Assembly: GCA_947650285.1 (NCBI GenBank)
Contig: CANTFL010001450.1
Coordinates: forward strand, 369,004-433,003
DNA length: 64,000 nt
Origin: Hyaloperonospora brassicae
Lineage: Eukaryota > Oomycota > Peronosporomycetes > Peronosporales > Peronosporaceae
Reading direction: 5' to 3'
The first letter of the stretch is position 1; every line of letters starts with the position of its first letter. Of the stretch, positions 1 to 12,038 are shown in pieces. The notes beneath the pieces were generated by a model. That model made no database searches, was not told where the DNA came from, and was given only the letters and a program-made list of their open reading frames with translations. The translations under genes were made by a program, and so were the position numbers.

Positions 1-468
1 GTCTATGGTCCTGCACCAGCGAACGTCGTGGTCGGATGGCCATCAGCTCAATGTGGCGGTGAGCAGCGCAGAAGGAACGCGTCTGCTCAGGCCCAGTGCC
101 ACCACTCCGTTTCGAGCAGTCTCCGCACCTTTGCCGGATGTGGGCACGTCGATTGTCAACAGAGAGCGTGTAGGACGAGGGAACGTGGTACCTGATTGCC
201 GCAACGATCAAGACAGCCAGCGTGGTCACCCGCTTCACGTGGCCACGCACATCTATGCAGCCGCCAGTCACGCGCGTGGCCACGCAGAGTGCCACCCGTT
301 AGCCACCGACGGTACAGACTGACGTCCGACGAGCTGACTGCACCGTACAGGGGATCGAGACGCAACATCGACCCAGCAGCTGCGCTGAACCGACGCTCGG
401 TAGTTCAAGCTGCAAGGCACTACGAATGACGAGTTGCTGCTACGATTGGCACGTCTGTGACTATCCAC
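1..468. repeat. Left arm of a long inverted duplication (partner 21601-22068)
   Basis: Positions 1-468 are the reverse complement of 21601-22068, with position n pairing with 22069-n. Long shared reading frames on both strands translate identically in the two arms, so the copies look identical or nearly so, and similarity stops abruptly at 468/469. The left arm is cut by the window edge, so the repeat may extend further left. No protein function is recognisable in it. The near-identity inside otherwise decayed DNA suggests recent duplication, gene conversion, or an assembly artefact. Confidence 0.9.
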
Positions 469-3400
469 TCGCATGTGCCTGCAACGCAGGAATGAAACAA
501 GTAGTCGCGTCGATAGTACATGTTATCAAGTCGTCACGTAATGACCGAGTTCACGCTGTCTCTGAGCAGGAGGACTGCAGAAGAATCAGTGTTGGTGTAC
601 AACAGATTGCAGATGCTTAGAGCGCCGCTATCTCGTAAAAGCTTGCTCCACGTAAGCGCACAAGCGTATGGGGGTCAATTGATCCGACAATGGACTGACG
701 AGCGCGCGACGTGCTTTGTCGTGTCCAACTACTTTCGCCACAGCGTCACCGCGCCAAGCGCCGCCAATGTCACGCTGTGTGCGCATGCAACTGCACAATT
801 GCTTTCTTTCGATTGCTCCGCAGCCACCGGAACAGAATCGTAGCGCATCTGGTTCTTCTAAAGCTCCATCTGCCAAGAGCATCTGTGGACCGAGAGAAAT
901 GCGGCGATCTGCAGCGAAGATCCGATTTCTCCGACGTCAAGCGGCACACAGTAGTGGAAATGAGGGAGTCGTCGTTAGCAAAGGCCATTGCGATACGTGC
1001 ACGTTGAACCGCAGCTACTGCTATGAGTGAAGCCCGGCTTCATGCCTGTCTGCACCATTGACTCGAGAGCCACTTGGACACCCGCCTTACACAAGAGTCA
1101 GCCACGATCTGTCGCCGCGACTGGCGCTCATGCCTGGCTCAAGCCACTTTCAGGCATCTGGCCCCTCGATCACGTGCGAGGTACCGTTGACCGGCTCCAT
1201 TACATCTTCGAACAAGATCCCTTTGCCGCGTTATGTTCCGCACATTTTCCGTGATCTAGCTGGCACTGGAGAAATTTATGGCGAGCGTTCTGGCCACGAC
1301 ATGCCCAACGGCTTTGCAAGATCGGCAAACAGGTCACCACGAAGATTGTGTTGTCTGAGCGTTGTCGAATAATTTCCGCGCACTGGGTTTCCATCGAGGA
1401 CTACCTAATGGTGCGTGTCGCTCCATCAAGTGCCGTTCGCTGCACAATCGTGTCACCGACCCGTGATATCGGTAGCGCTCAGGTGATTGATCTGGCAATT
1501 GTCTGAGAGCCTCCAATGGCATATTTGCTCCTCACAGCCCCTCATGTTCCGCTTACTTGCCTGTGCACAAAGTTCCAATGTATCGTTGGATTGAGTATAA
1601 GCTCGGGATGTCCGGCGATCGATTGTCAACACTGCGAACACGGAGAAGGTCTCACCAACAGCTTCAGGTGGTAGTAGCAAACTTCGCCCCATACTTGTCC
1701 CGCTGGCATCTGGGAGTGCTCGCATGTCGCGCTGTTTGCCACTTCTGTCTTGTGTCAAACGTGCCTTCTTCATCACGACGTTTGACGGCATTCTCTTGGC
1801 ATTCCGTCTAAGTGCTTTCTCCGATAAGTTGTCTTGACTACGTTTAGCTCCTCCAGTGAATTGTCGATCTGGGCATCAACAGAGCTCCTTCCATGGCAGC
1901 TAAGTTGTAGTCTGTACGCCATCGCTTGATGTACATTGTGCCTTCGTGGATCAGGGTTCCACAAGAACTGGCTCATATGCAGCACGATGCGCATGCAGCT
2001 ATGTAGTTGATGAACGGTGTGTTGTCAAGAAGCAGTCCTACTCAAACCAGACGTCAAGGGTGATCAGTGGCGATTCTCGGTCTAACAGTGCAGTGAATGC
2101 GAACTGGTAAGTGGGAAACTCGACTTTTGCTAAGAGATTCTGAGAATGACCAAGTTGGCGCTGCACGCCGCGTTTTCTTACATGTTCTCTTCGTACACAT
2201 ATACGCACATCGCGCTCACCTCCGTCATCCACGGTCTTCATGCGCCTTCGATCTTTCTCCAGTTCCGTGATGTAAATTCCTGCGCAATCGTGGGTTTTGC
2301 CTGGGCGTGTTGATTCCAGCACCAGTGGCACGAACCGCGTCACACCCCACGATGCTGTGTTGCAATCATTGATGTTACTGCGACATCATCGCAACACGAA
2401 TTGAGCTGTATGCGTTGCAAAGTCAGGGTGACGGGTCCTAGAAAACCCTATAAGCACGACGTTGCATTTCTAGGACTACATCAGACTTGAAGCCGGCATC
2501 ATGATGTGGTAGATCTGTCCGTCCAGATCGACCTTTCTGCGACGTGTGCCACGTTTCCAATGAGTCCGCTATTTTCTCGTCTCTTTCTTTTTCTTATACC
2601 TCTTCCAGAATCGTCTTCGGTCAGAGTCCGGATAAGCATTCTTGCTCACACAAATCGATTCAAGCAATGCAATGAACGCCGCACAAATCTTGCTACAATG
2701 CTACTTGTGCTTATCTTCCAGCTACAACTGCTGCTCAGCATCTGCCGCTTTGATCTTTGTCAATCGGTGTCAGCCTCTTTCCATCTCCATATGAGATATA
2801 ACAACCGAAGTCATCGCAAGTAGTATTGTTCGGATATAGCTACTGAAAATGGTGCAGTTGAGGTCACGGTTCAGCCTGCTGTCGACTTGTGTAATATATA
2901 AGTAGGTAGTGGAATACATAGTCTGGTCTTGGCCCTCGCTTATGGCGAAGAGGCAGACCCTTGGCAATGATAAGCTTCTGGTCATTCACATGCCGTAGGG
3001 AATTGCCATTCAGGAGGACCAGGTCACTCGCTTTGCAACTGCAGCTCCCCCAAAAATCGAACTGCATGCAACAGGTTCGGAGGCATACTGCAACTTTAGT
3101 CTCGTATCACACATGTACATATTTTGCAGGTACGCATCTGTCCGTTGCTAGACCTAGATGAGAGCAGTATTACTAGGACAAGCAACACATCAGGACACTC
3201 GACTCGTTGTTGACTAAGCACCTTTGCAAATGACTGAGGTGGCATCAGCTTCCGCAATCTTTGTACCTTACGTCCTGCTTATTACGGGCGCGTATTTCGT
3301 GTTCACTCCGTTCAAGCATCGTCTTACTGCATCTTCAGTATCATTCAGTCCTGTGCCGTTGACCCCTGCGCAATCGTGATGTTACATTCAGAGTGATGAT

Positions 3401-5484
3401 CCCGGCACCAAGAATCCTGGCTTGTACTGGGTTTTCTACACGATGCTGTTGCATTGATTGCTTGTACGCATCACTCTCGCAACCGTACCTTGTCAGCAGC
3501 CTGGAAACCAAAGTCGGGTCTCTGTCTTATTCTTAGTGTTCTCGGCGTATCGATGTTTATCGTTTGCCATGGTCTGCTTTTTGCTTGACCAAATTGATTG
3601 GCTTTCTGTCTTGCGACGGCGATCCGGTTAGTCGTTAAGCCTCCGCTAGATTTCCTACAAACTCTCGTCAGTCGTACCCAAAACTTGTCGGAGGGAACTC
3701 TGTTACACAGCTTTGCGATCAATTACTCTGCAGACTTGTTGATGAGGTCCGATGTGCCCAAACCAGGAATGTTCACGATAAGACTCATGTCATTTTGCTT
3801 TCCGTAGTAAGTGAGCGGACTGCGCATGTGTCCGCACTACGCAACGAATCGGCTGACCAGTCGTGCACTACGCCTGCAACGCAACATCGTCTCTGATGTA
3901 GCAGGCGAACTTGCAAACATTCAATCCACCTAGATCACCTGGTAAAAAAATTTACCCGGTGCGTAGCACCAGCTGTTTCCATCTGTTGACGGCCGATACG
4001 AATTACCTCATGCCAGAAAAAGTTTACATGTAGATCAGTCGTGATGCAACCCTTTTTAACCCCAGTGCGAACGAGAGGTGGTTGGACAAGAACCTTCTAC
4101 CTCTCCTTGCGATGCAAAGCACCATTCGCAGCAATGCAGATCATCTTCGAAAAGCATTGGAGAAGACCAGGACTTATATGGCTTCCACTTCCCTCAACAC
4201 TGGTTCCATAGTGGCACGGTAAAATGAAGCTACGACATGGCAAAAGCACGAGCCTACAGGTGGCCAGCAAACAGTCGTTATGTAAATGCCTGCTCCCGAC
4301 AGGGCAGTATCAGGTTGTGGAGATGAACGATCGAACCCGCTAAGCGTAAAAGTTCGGTAATGTTGAATATGTGATTCGGCTATGACTCTTTTCTCCGCCA
4401 AGTTGGGTTCAACTGCTGCTCATTCGCAGCGACAGTTCGTCCGGATCTTCGTGTGAACAACATGCTTGTTTGTCTAAGTGACGATATCGGCTGGCCGAAT
4501 CCAGCAAGAGGATGCATTCGTACGTATTGCGACAACGTGTGGCTGTACATGGAGTCTATGATCACTGCACACTCGTGAAATAGATATACAACCACACGTC
4601 GTCGCAGAATGGACAAGTTCTTGTGAGCCGCTCATCCAGGCTCACGATACACGGTCATGTCAAAGTCGATTGGCTGTTATATCTTGGTTGAATAGCAGAG
4701 CTCGCGCTGGGTGCGCTTGTGCAACCAGTCACTGATTGTTGAGCTTTGCTCAATTCTTTAGCCTGCTACAAGTCCGTTCAGGCGGGAGACTTGCTGACCA
4801 AGTTTCATTTTTATTCAATAGGTTATAAGCGACGTTTGTGGTCACCGATGCCATCTTGTACGTGGCCGCCAACGATTGCCGTCGTTTGGCATGCCTTTGC
4901 TGATCATGGGAGCTATATGGCTGACTTGCAGACCGATTGAATATCAGCGTTTTTAGGTGAAGGTGCAGATGTTGACGTACATTAGGCTTATGGCGGTAGC
5001 ATCTACTTAAGACATTCGATACAATCCGGCCCATTGAGACCGGATGAGCAATGTGAATGTTTATCACAAAACACTTGGTCATTTACATTACTTATTGGAC
5101 GCACGTACACTTCCTAGTGGGGCGTCGTCAGGTTCGCGACGTGTGTGGAGCACCATCGTATATATATTCGCGAGGTCGGGGCCTGTCTACTTGTTCGACG
5201 CAATTCTCCTTTCTCGGATCATGCAACATCGTACTAATTCTTTGGAAAGCACCTCTTGAATGTGCGACTAAGGGCTAATGCACTGGCGCAGACATACGCT
5301 AAAGACGCGATGGCTGCTCGTTGCAAGATAAGCTGAATGACTGTATCGGATTGACAAACGAAGAATGGTCAAAGTTTCCAGCGACAAGCTAAAAAACGAA
5401 TGTCTGTTTCTACACAGCCAGTTAGTTGGTCACCTCTGCCCCATCGACTGACTGATCCGCAAAACCTTCTCTCATATCAGTACA
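469..5484. other. Repeat-like DNA without a recognisable gene
   Basis: Only short reading frames broken by stops on both strands are present, and none resembles a protein I know. Some minus-strand frames (about 1453-1791 and 2038-2343) have the flavour of decayed retrotransposon coding sequence, but I cannot align them to a domain. A small perfect hairpin (GGTAAA...TTTACC) lies near 3940-3955. No RNA gene is seen. Confidence 0.5.
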
Positions 5485-6099
5485 TTGAAGTCCGCTATCA
5501 GTACCCTTTCAGAGTGCCCGCCCGCCCAGCCAACCAACCTGCACACGACCATGTGGCCACCACGTTGTCTCTCCTCTCGATTCCTGCTCATCCCACGTCG
5601 ATTGTTCACGTCTGCTACGACGGACAATCTCTCGGCCACGTCTCTGCAGGACATTGCGCGGTTCGGTGCGCGCGTCGTGTCGTTAGATCTTCGCACGTCC
5701 AACGATTTGATCTGTCGTCAGCTGATGTGTGAACACGTGGGCGACGCCTGTGCCTGCCGCTTAGCACTCGCTCTAGAGCGCGTCCCGAGACTGCGACGCC
5801 TCGATCTGTCGAATAACCGGCTGCGCGCGTTACCTGATGCCGTGTACGCACTGCAGCATCTTGAGTGGCTGGACGTGCGACAGAACTGCCTGACGACGCT
5901 GTCGACGGACCTGGCCAAGCTCACGCAGCTTCAGACGCTGGACGTGCGCTCGAACAACCTGAAGACGTTGCCAATTGAACAGCTCGAGACGCTCGAGAAG
6001 CTTGAGACAATATGTGTGACGGGGAACGTCGACTTGATCCGGACGTTCGAGTCACTGGAAATGTCGAAACGACTGAGAGCTACGTTTGTGCTGGCGTAG
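5485..6099 (+). CDS. Leucine-rich repeat protein, possibly mitochondrial
   Basis: The frame encodes 204 residues. About four leucine-rich repeats of roughly 23 residues occupy residues 105-190. They show the LxxLDLSxNxLxxLP pattern (RLRRLDLSNNRLRALP, then LEWLDVRQN and LQTLDVRSNNLKTLP). LRRs form a curved protein-binding scaffold; no catalytic domain accompanies them. A second Met at 5551 (residue 23) starts MWPPRCLSSRFLLIPRRLF, which is rich in Arg, Ser and hydrophobic residues and lacks acids, as in a mitochondrial presequence. That Met is the more likely start. The gene is intronless, stands alone in decayed repeat DNA, and has regular codon use. The binding partner is unknown. Confidence 0.75.
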   Translation: MKSAISTLSECPPAQPTNLHTTMWPPRCLSSRFLLIPRRLFTSATTDNLSATSLQDIARFGARVVSLDLRTSNDLICRQLMCEHVGDACACRLALALERVPRLRRLDLSNNRLRALPDAVYALQHLEWLDVRQNCLTTLSTDLAKLTQLQTLDVRSNNLKTLPIEQLETLEKLETICVTGNVDLIRTFESLEMSKRLRATFVLA

Positions 6100-6250
6100 A
6101 CGAAGGAAAATGAAAGCATGTGGTTGAGAAGATGAGTAATCTTGGATGCTTAGCTGCTACGGTGGATGTGTGGAAGGCAAGAGATCTTGGCCTCTCGATG
6201 TTACTTGCTCATGCTCTTGGTGGTGGTGTCGAACCTCTGTCAAAGTGGCA

Positions 6251-7768
6251 TCAACGTCGCTTATCCTGAGTTACAGTATGACCTGTGTCTGTCAATGAGG
6301 TTGGAATGGACAATGATGTCCGTCCAAGCACTTGCTTCCAGTGCCACGTTGGAATGATGCGCCAATGTCGTACCCTAGCTTTCTTCGAGCTGGACACACG
6401 AATGCACTTGCTTCTGTAGATGCCTTCCACGGTGGATGCGGACAACATCTTGTGCCGGCGCCGATTTTATAGTGTCGTAACGTACACTGAATTGCTTATC
6501 GAAGAACTGTGTTTTACGCAACGTTTGGGTGTCCGGACCTTAGGACGCATGTTCTCGAAGCTGTAAATTTGGACGCAATCGCATATCGTCTGACTTGTAT
6601 CGCATTGCGACAACGAAGATGGATGCACGAACTGCATATGTCGATTGCGAGAAGCTGTCAGTGACAACTGTTACGCGTGCCGAAGTGTAACAATACCCGC
6701 AGTAATGGGCTCATGTCTATGCGATGCTCAAGTGTCGACAGTTCTTCGTAGAAGTGACCGATGGTGCGAAGCGCATCTCGATACTTGTCAGGTGGAAAGT
6801 GCTGTTGCGCACGTAAGTGTCATTGTCGGATAGACGCGGCGACGCTGTGATACCATGTGCCACGCCAAGCACTGGGGAGATGTTCCCCAATGTATCCAGG
6901 ACCGTAGTAAGGCATGCCGTCGCACCGCATTAATGAGTTTACCGAACTTTCGCAAGCTCTCGTGGATATCCATCGCTGTTACATCTACTGCAGACGAGGT
7001 CTCGCACAATGGTACCATGAATAAGCCATGCGTCGTCATCAATTGCTCATGGCAAGCATCTCAGCAATGAATGATACGTGGGCTAGGACATTCGCAGAGA
7101 TGCGACACTGTCTTGTGGCTTGTCAAGATTTGGTGGAAGGTATAACATGCAGCTCGGAATACTTTGAGGTGCAGCGGTGAAAACGACACGACCACTTCGT
7201 CCATACTCTGAGCATCGCAGGCTACCCGTTTGTAGCTCCGATCTGGTGGAGGGTGTGTTGCCGATGTACATGGTGCAGTGTCGACGCCGTCATGCTCTTT
7301 TGCATTTGTCCATCGTACAGTAGCGCAGAAAAGCGTGCGTTTCTGCAAGAACGCGTCATGGAGTTTTCACATAGTGAGCTTGTAACGAGCTTTGGTACGT
7401 CGGTCTGGCACACATCTGTGTGAAGTTTGCTCGTTTCGCCAATGCTGCGCGCATGTTGTATCCAGGAACGCTGAAGCAGGCAGCTTAGGCGCACGGACGA
7501 TACTGCGAAGCGTCAACACTGTCACCGGATCAATGCATGGGCCATTGTACTGCCGCCTTCATCTTTGTTCTCGAGCATCAATATGGTGCCGCATTGCGCT
7601 AACGATTAAGCCCCGCTCTTGGCTTGAGGAAAACGTCTGGTAAGCGCAATGACGCATATCTGCAACGTGTGTCCACCACGTTTGCAAGATACTTTTTGTC
7701 AGCTGCCACACTACGTGTTCCGCTGACTTTTTTCCTGTGCGCATGAAGATCGGCATGATATGTAGCAC
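6251..7768 (-). pseudogene. Possible decayed Copia-type retrotransposon remnant
   Basis: Minus-strand frames broken by many stops keep patches resembling Copia polyproteins in the right order. Around 7560-7770 a patch with TWWTHVADMRHCAYQ resembles the end of a Copia integrase core. Around 6250-6450 a patch with LSASTVEGIYRS resembles the LSxxEAEY region of the RNase H domain. The middle is unrecognisable and no LTRs were found. The match rests on short patches only, so this is a weak call; it could also be another repeat class. Confidence 0.25.
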
Positions 7769-8885
7769 TTGTCAACACTGACGTGGTCTCTCTTTATCCC
7801 AAAGGCTTGCGCTTGGATGGATTGACGAGCTCTTGGCGATACTTGGGTTTGTTTTCGTCGATCTGCGTCCAGCATCTGATGGTGAGAGCCATCACGGCAC
7901 ATTCAGCATGGAACAGAATGCTGCATCTCGTCACAAACGTCTGCGCTCGCAGCATTTCTACACACAAGTTTTTGATCTGCTGCTACCAATGGACAAGTGA
8001 CGTGCACACCGCGCTGCATCGTAATGCATGGGTGAGCAGGCAATCGTCGATGAAAAGTCATCATCTAGCCGCGGCTAATTTGTGTCGTCGTTGCAGACAC
8101 GACGTTCGCGTAGCTATAGATAAGCAGAAGTCAGCTCATAGATGCGAGTCATCGCGTCGTACCTTCTGTTTGTGGCCATTGCCAGGAGCCATGCAGGACG
8201 AACGATGGCAACGTCGAATGGTGAGTCCGCTGGACTGATGGACGATACGATGACCAAGCTCTTGCTCAAGTCTTTCGGTACTGTTACACCACCTGCAGCT
8301 GGATCGTAAGATTGCGTCGAGTCTTCGACCCCACTTGCATCCGTTCGCATTATTTGAACCAGAGCTGGTGGTGTAGACCTGTCGAGATTAGCACGGTGCA
8401 TCCGCCGCGATGGGTACAAATAATGAGCTCGGATCTACAGGATGATGTACCTGCACAGCGATGTTCGTGTACACCGATCCTGAGTGTATTGTGCCAACTT
8501 GACGACAAGTAGAATGTAACAGCATGCTCTGGTCGGCGCCAGTTGGAGACAAAAACACTGCTGCAGCAAATAAACATTCAGATTAGTATTCTTATACGAC
8601 GAACTTCCTCTGTCACGAGGACTACAGAAGAGTCTCCGCCGATACAACGTCATTCCTGTCACGGGCATGTAGACGTATTGCCAGTTTCCGTCCTTCGTTT
8701 GTAGCGCTTCAGCTACTGGAGGATCAATCTTCGCTACCTCACGCTCTGCACTAACAATTGCACATGCTTCCGTCGTCTGTCAATGCGACACGCCGTTCTC
8801 AGCTAAGCACATCCGGTAGCAGCTCTGTAAGCACCGCAAGCAAAAGCATCACAACGGCAATCAGAACCTCTCACTCGTCACAGAG
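7769..8885. other. No gene seen
   Basis: Only short overlapping frames on both strands are present, with no domain, repeat or RNA signature recognised. The last few hundred bases are the 3' flank of the TFIIE alpha gene, which is transcribed towards this stretch. Confidence 0.5.
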
Positions 8886-10564
8886 TCAGATACACAACCG
8901 CATTCGACGTACCAGAAACTCTTCTTCCGTCATGCTGAGCAGATCCTCATCGTCCACGCCATCTAATCGCTTCAGCTGACCATTCACAGTGACCTCGGCA
9001 TCGGTGCTGCCGCCCTCGTCGTCGGAGCACCACTCCCACTCGACATCTTCTAGCTCCTCTTCATCCACATCGCTATTCATCTCGGCATCCCAGCCCTGCT
9101 TGTCAACTTCGACCTGCACTTCTCCTTCGTGGTTCTCTTCGTTGTAGCGTTCTAGCTCTGCCATGTACGCACGCTTGAACGCTTCTTGTCGCTGTTCCTC
9201 CGTCATTTCGCTCTGAGTAAGGTTGTCCACGCCCTGGATGCCATTATCCACGGCGACCGTCTTCTCTTCTGCAACCGCAGCAGCGGCCTGCACGTGTTTA
9301 GCTACCATGTGGCCACTAATCGAACTACCGAGCAAGAACTCAGGCAACGCCCGAGGCGCTGCAACCTGCTGATTCGCAGCCTCTTTGTCCTCTTTCCGAT
9401 CCCTACTTGTGAGATACTCGTCATCTGCCTGGTCATTGCCAACGATATCCACGACGATCTCTTGGTCCTGTGCACCGTACGGATACAAGTACGACTGGCT
9501 TTTCGGATCGTCAGCACGGTTACCACCACCTCCGCCGCTCGTTCCACTACGACCACCGCCACCTCCATTAGTGCCATTAGCAGCACGAGCGTTGTTGCCC
9601 CCTAACCCAGCAGCTCGATTATCACTCGGCAAATTATTTGGGAGCACATGGCCTTCTTTCACAAAGTCACCGATACGACGAAGGACTTCGTAAATGCCTT
9701 CGTGCATGCCATTCTGCTTGTTCATCTGGTCCTTGAACTTGCGCTGCAAGTTCTGAATCCGCAAGAGTCGATCGTTGTTGTCACATTCAAGCAGCAGCTC
9801 GTTACAATGACCACAGCGGAATTGAAACTGCCCTGGCATGAGCAGTAGCTGCGCTTCGAGCGCCGTGTATTCCCGTCCACACTCTGGGTCACTGCACTGA
9901 AAAGTCTGTCGTTCCAGCTCTAGCTGCTCACTGTCTTTCAAGTGTTCATGCATCAGGTACAGTCGATACTGCACCACGTCGACAAAGTGCTTGTAGTCAA
10001 TATACCAGTACGACGTCGACGAGCTGCCGCCCACTCGCTTGTCGTTCAGCACTTCCCTGCTCCCATAGCAATCAGGACAGTACACGTCAGTACGACACTA
10101 CTTTTTTTATGAGTCGTACATACTCAAATATGCCTCGATCAGTGTCCACACGATACGTCCAAGTACACATGCAACGCACTCGCAAACAAGGTGGTCCTGA
10201 TGCAGTTCGTTCATAATCTTGCGCACTTGACGCGTCTGCAAGTTGACAGCGTTCCCCATCTCGTCGTCCTATAGTAGCACGTATCATTTTGACGTTATCA
10301 CAAAAGAGAGGTATAGAAATGACCAAAAATAGTACTCGTGCCAATCCTCTTGGTAGCCCACCTTCATAAACTTTTCGCGAATGAGCGCACTGAGTACTAT
10401 AATATGTTCATCCGAGTAGAACGCGCTGCATGGACAGCAGAGAGAGCAGGGGGCAATGAGGTGAGCGCATACGTTAGCTACAGATATTCAAGAGGTGGCC
10501 AGCACGGCAATGAAGCCACGCACCGTCCAACGAGCTTCACGAGCTTCTCCACGAGTCCGGCCAT
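8886..10564 (-). CDS. Transcription initiation factor IIE subunit alpha (four exons)
   Basis: TFIIE alpha recruits and regulates TFIIH at RNA polymerase II promoters in the nucleus. I join exons 10524-10564, 10362-10425, 10180-10268 and 8886-10056 at GT/AG sites, giving 454 residues and keeping frame throughout. The N-terminus (MAGLVEKLVKLVGR, then AFYSDEHIIVLSALIREKFM, then VRKIMNELHQDHLV) matches the TFIIE alpha winged helix. Next comes YWYIDYKHFVDVVQYRL and a zinc ribbon near residues 118-146 with Cys pairs C-x4-C and C-x2-C, followed by a Gly/Asn-rich linker and an acidic C-terminus (DVDEEELEDVEWEW). The first Cys pair has spacing x4, whereas animal TFIIE alpha has x2. The last exon alone would open at a Met inside intron 3, so the spliced start is preferred. 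Confidence 0.9.
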
Positions 10565-11847
10565 AGTGCGCGTGACAATGCAGGGAGAGCACAATTAGAA
10601 ATGGACTTAAGACGTATCAAAAACATATGCTCAACGATACAGTCAGCAGCTGTCCTAAATTGCAAATAAAGTGACGTCAAATATAAAGTGCTGTAACTGG
10701 TACGCGTAAGAAGGCAGTCGCTACGGCGCATCGGAAGCTGCTACATCGAACGCAGCAAGTTGCGATCTGCCATGACGCGGTTTCTCATGTCAAGGGCCCG
10801 ACAAGACTACAATATGCATCATGCAATCGTGTTTTCATCGGTCCCGATCAATCGCGTCTGTCAATGGCAGCGTGGTTTCTTTACTTCGACTACTACCGCA
10901 CAACAGCCGTCTGTCTGTATGGTCAGCGTTACTAGCACCACAGTCGCGGACGAACGCAACGGCTGAGTTCGTTCAAGCGTCTTCGAGACATTACGACTGT
11001 TCAGCATTGTGTCCCAATGTCCGTGTTAAACTGTGCAGAAAGAGACGATGACGGCGCAATGGGTTTTGTGTCTCGTAACCGTCTTCCCGCGACATGTCCA
11101 TCTACCACGCACCAAAGTAATCGAGATGCAGATACTTTGGTGCTTCCGGTAGCGAAGAAATCACCCGGGAAAGGCACACACACAGTCACATACATCATAT
11201 GAGCTCGAGAAACGGTCACGAGCGAAACCGCACAGCTCGAAAGTGGACTGTTGGTGGACATCTTTCGATGGAATGATAGCGTACGGAAGCAGAAGAGAAG
11301 GAGTACGCATGGACAATGGAAACGTAGAAATGGCAAAGCGGTCGAAAAGCTCGGGCGCGTGGCTCCTATTTGTGGCAGCGGATGTTCTTCTTTTCCTCTT
11401 GTCCCTTCGTGACGGGGCACCAGTGGGTCGGAGCATATGTCCCTTTCTCTTGACGTAACGTCGCTCGAATATCATACAAACACTTAGAGAGTACACACTG
11501 GCCCTGTCCCTCGACCACGAGTCGGACCAAAAAAAGAGCGTACACTGACAAAAACTGACTATCCCGCGACCGCTCTAACCAGAGAAATACCGCACCGACT
11601 GCTTCGGCCGCGCTCACCGAGGAAGCAGTTCCTCGTCGCCCCTCCCCCCTCGTACATGTCCGCATTGCGTGCGATCGCGGCCCTCTATCACGTCCCGTGC
11701 CGCGTTTTTTGCTCGTCGCTGCCACTTGACTTCAGTCGCGGCCGCGTTTTTGGCCTTGCGCCGGTCGACACAGAACTGTTTTCCCGACGCGAGACGACAA
11801 GACCTCTAGCGCTATTTCGATACAGTTAAAGACGGACAAGGCACTAA

Positions 11848-11848
<1 letters not shown>
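10565..11848. other. Intergenic region between divergent genes
   Basis: This stretch separates the start of TFIIE alpha (minus) from the transporter gene (plus), so it should contain both promoters. Only short shadow frames are present. The last 250 bases before the transporter become rich in simple repeats. No element is identified with confidence. Confidence 0.5.
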
Positions 11849-11882
<34 letters not shown>

Positions 11883-12004
11883 GGCAGGTCGAGCGATATT
11901 AACGTCCATAGATAGCAAACTAACTAGATACATAGATCGATACATAGATCGATACATACAGACATACAGAGAGAGAGAGACAGACGGACAGACAGACAGA
12001 CATA
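11849..12004. repeat. Microsatellite cluster in the transporter 5' region
   Basis: A (CAGA)n run at about 11849-11882 is followed by imperfect copies of catagatcgata (about 11926-11955), a short (GA)n tract, and a second (CAGA)n-like run ending near 12002. The cluster ends about 35 bp before the transporter start and probably lies in its promoter or 5' leader. Confidence 0.85.
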
Positions 12005-12038
12005 GATCCCTACAGCTACACGTCTGTAGCATACCCAG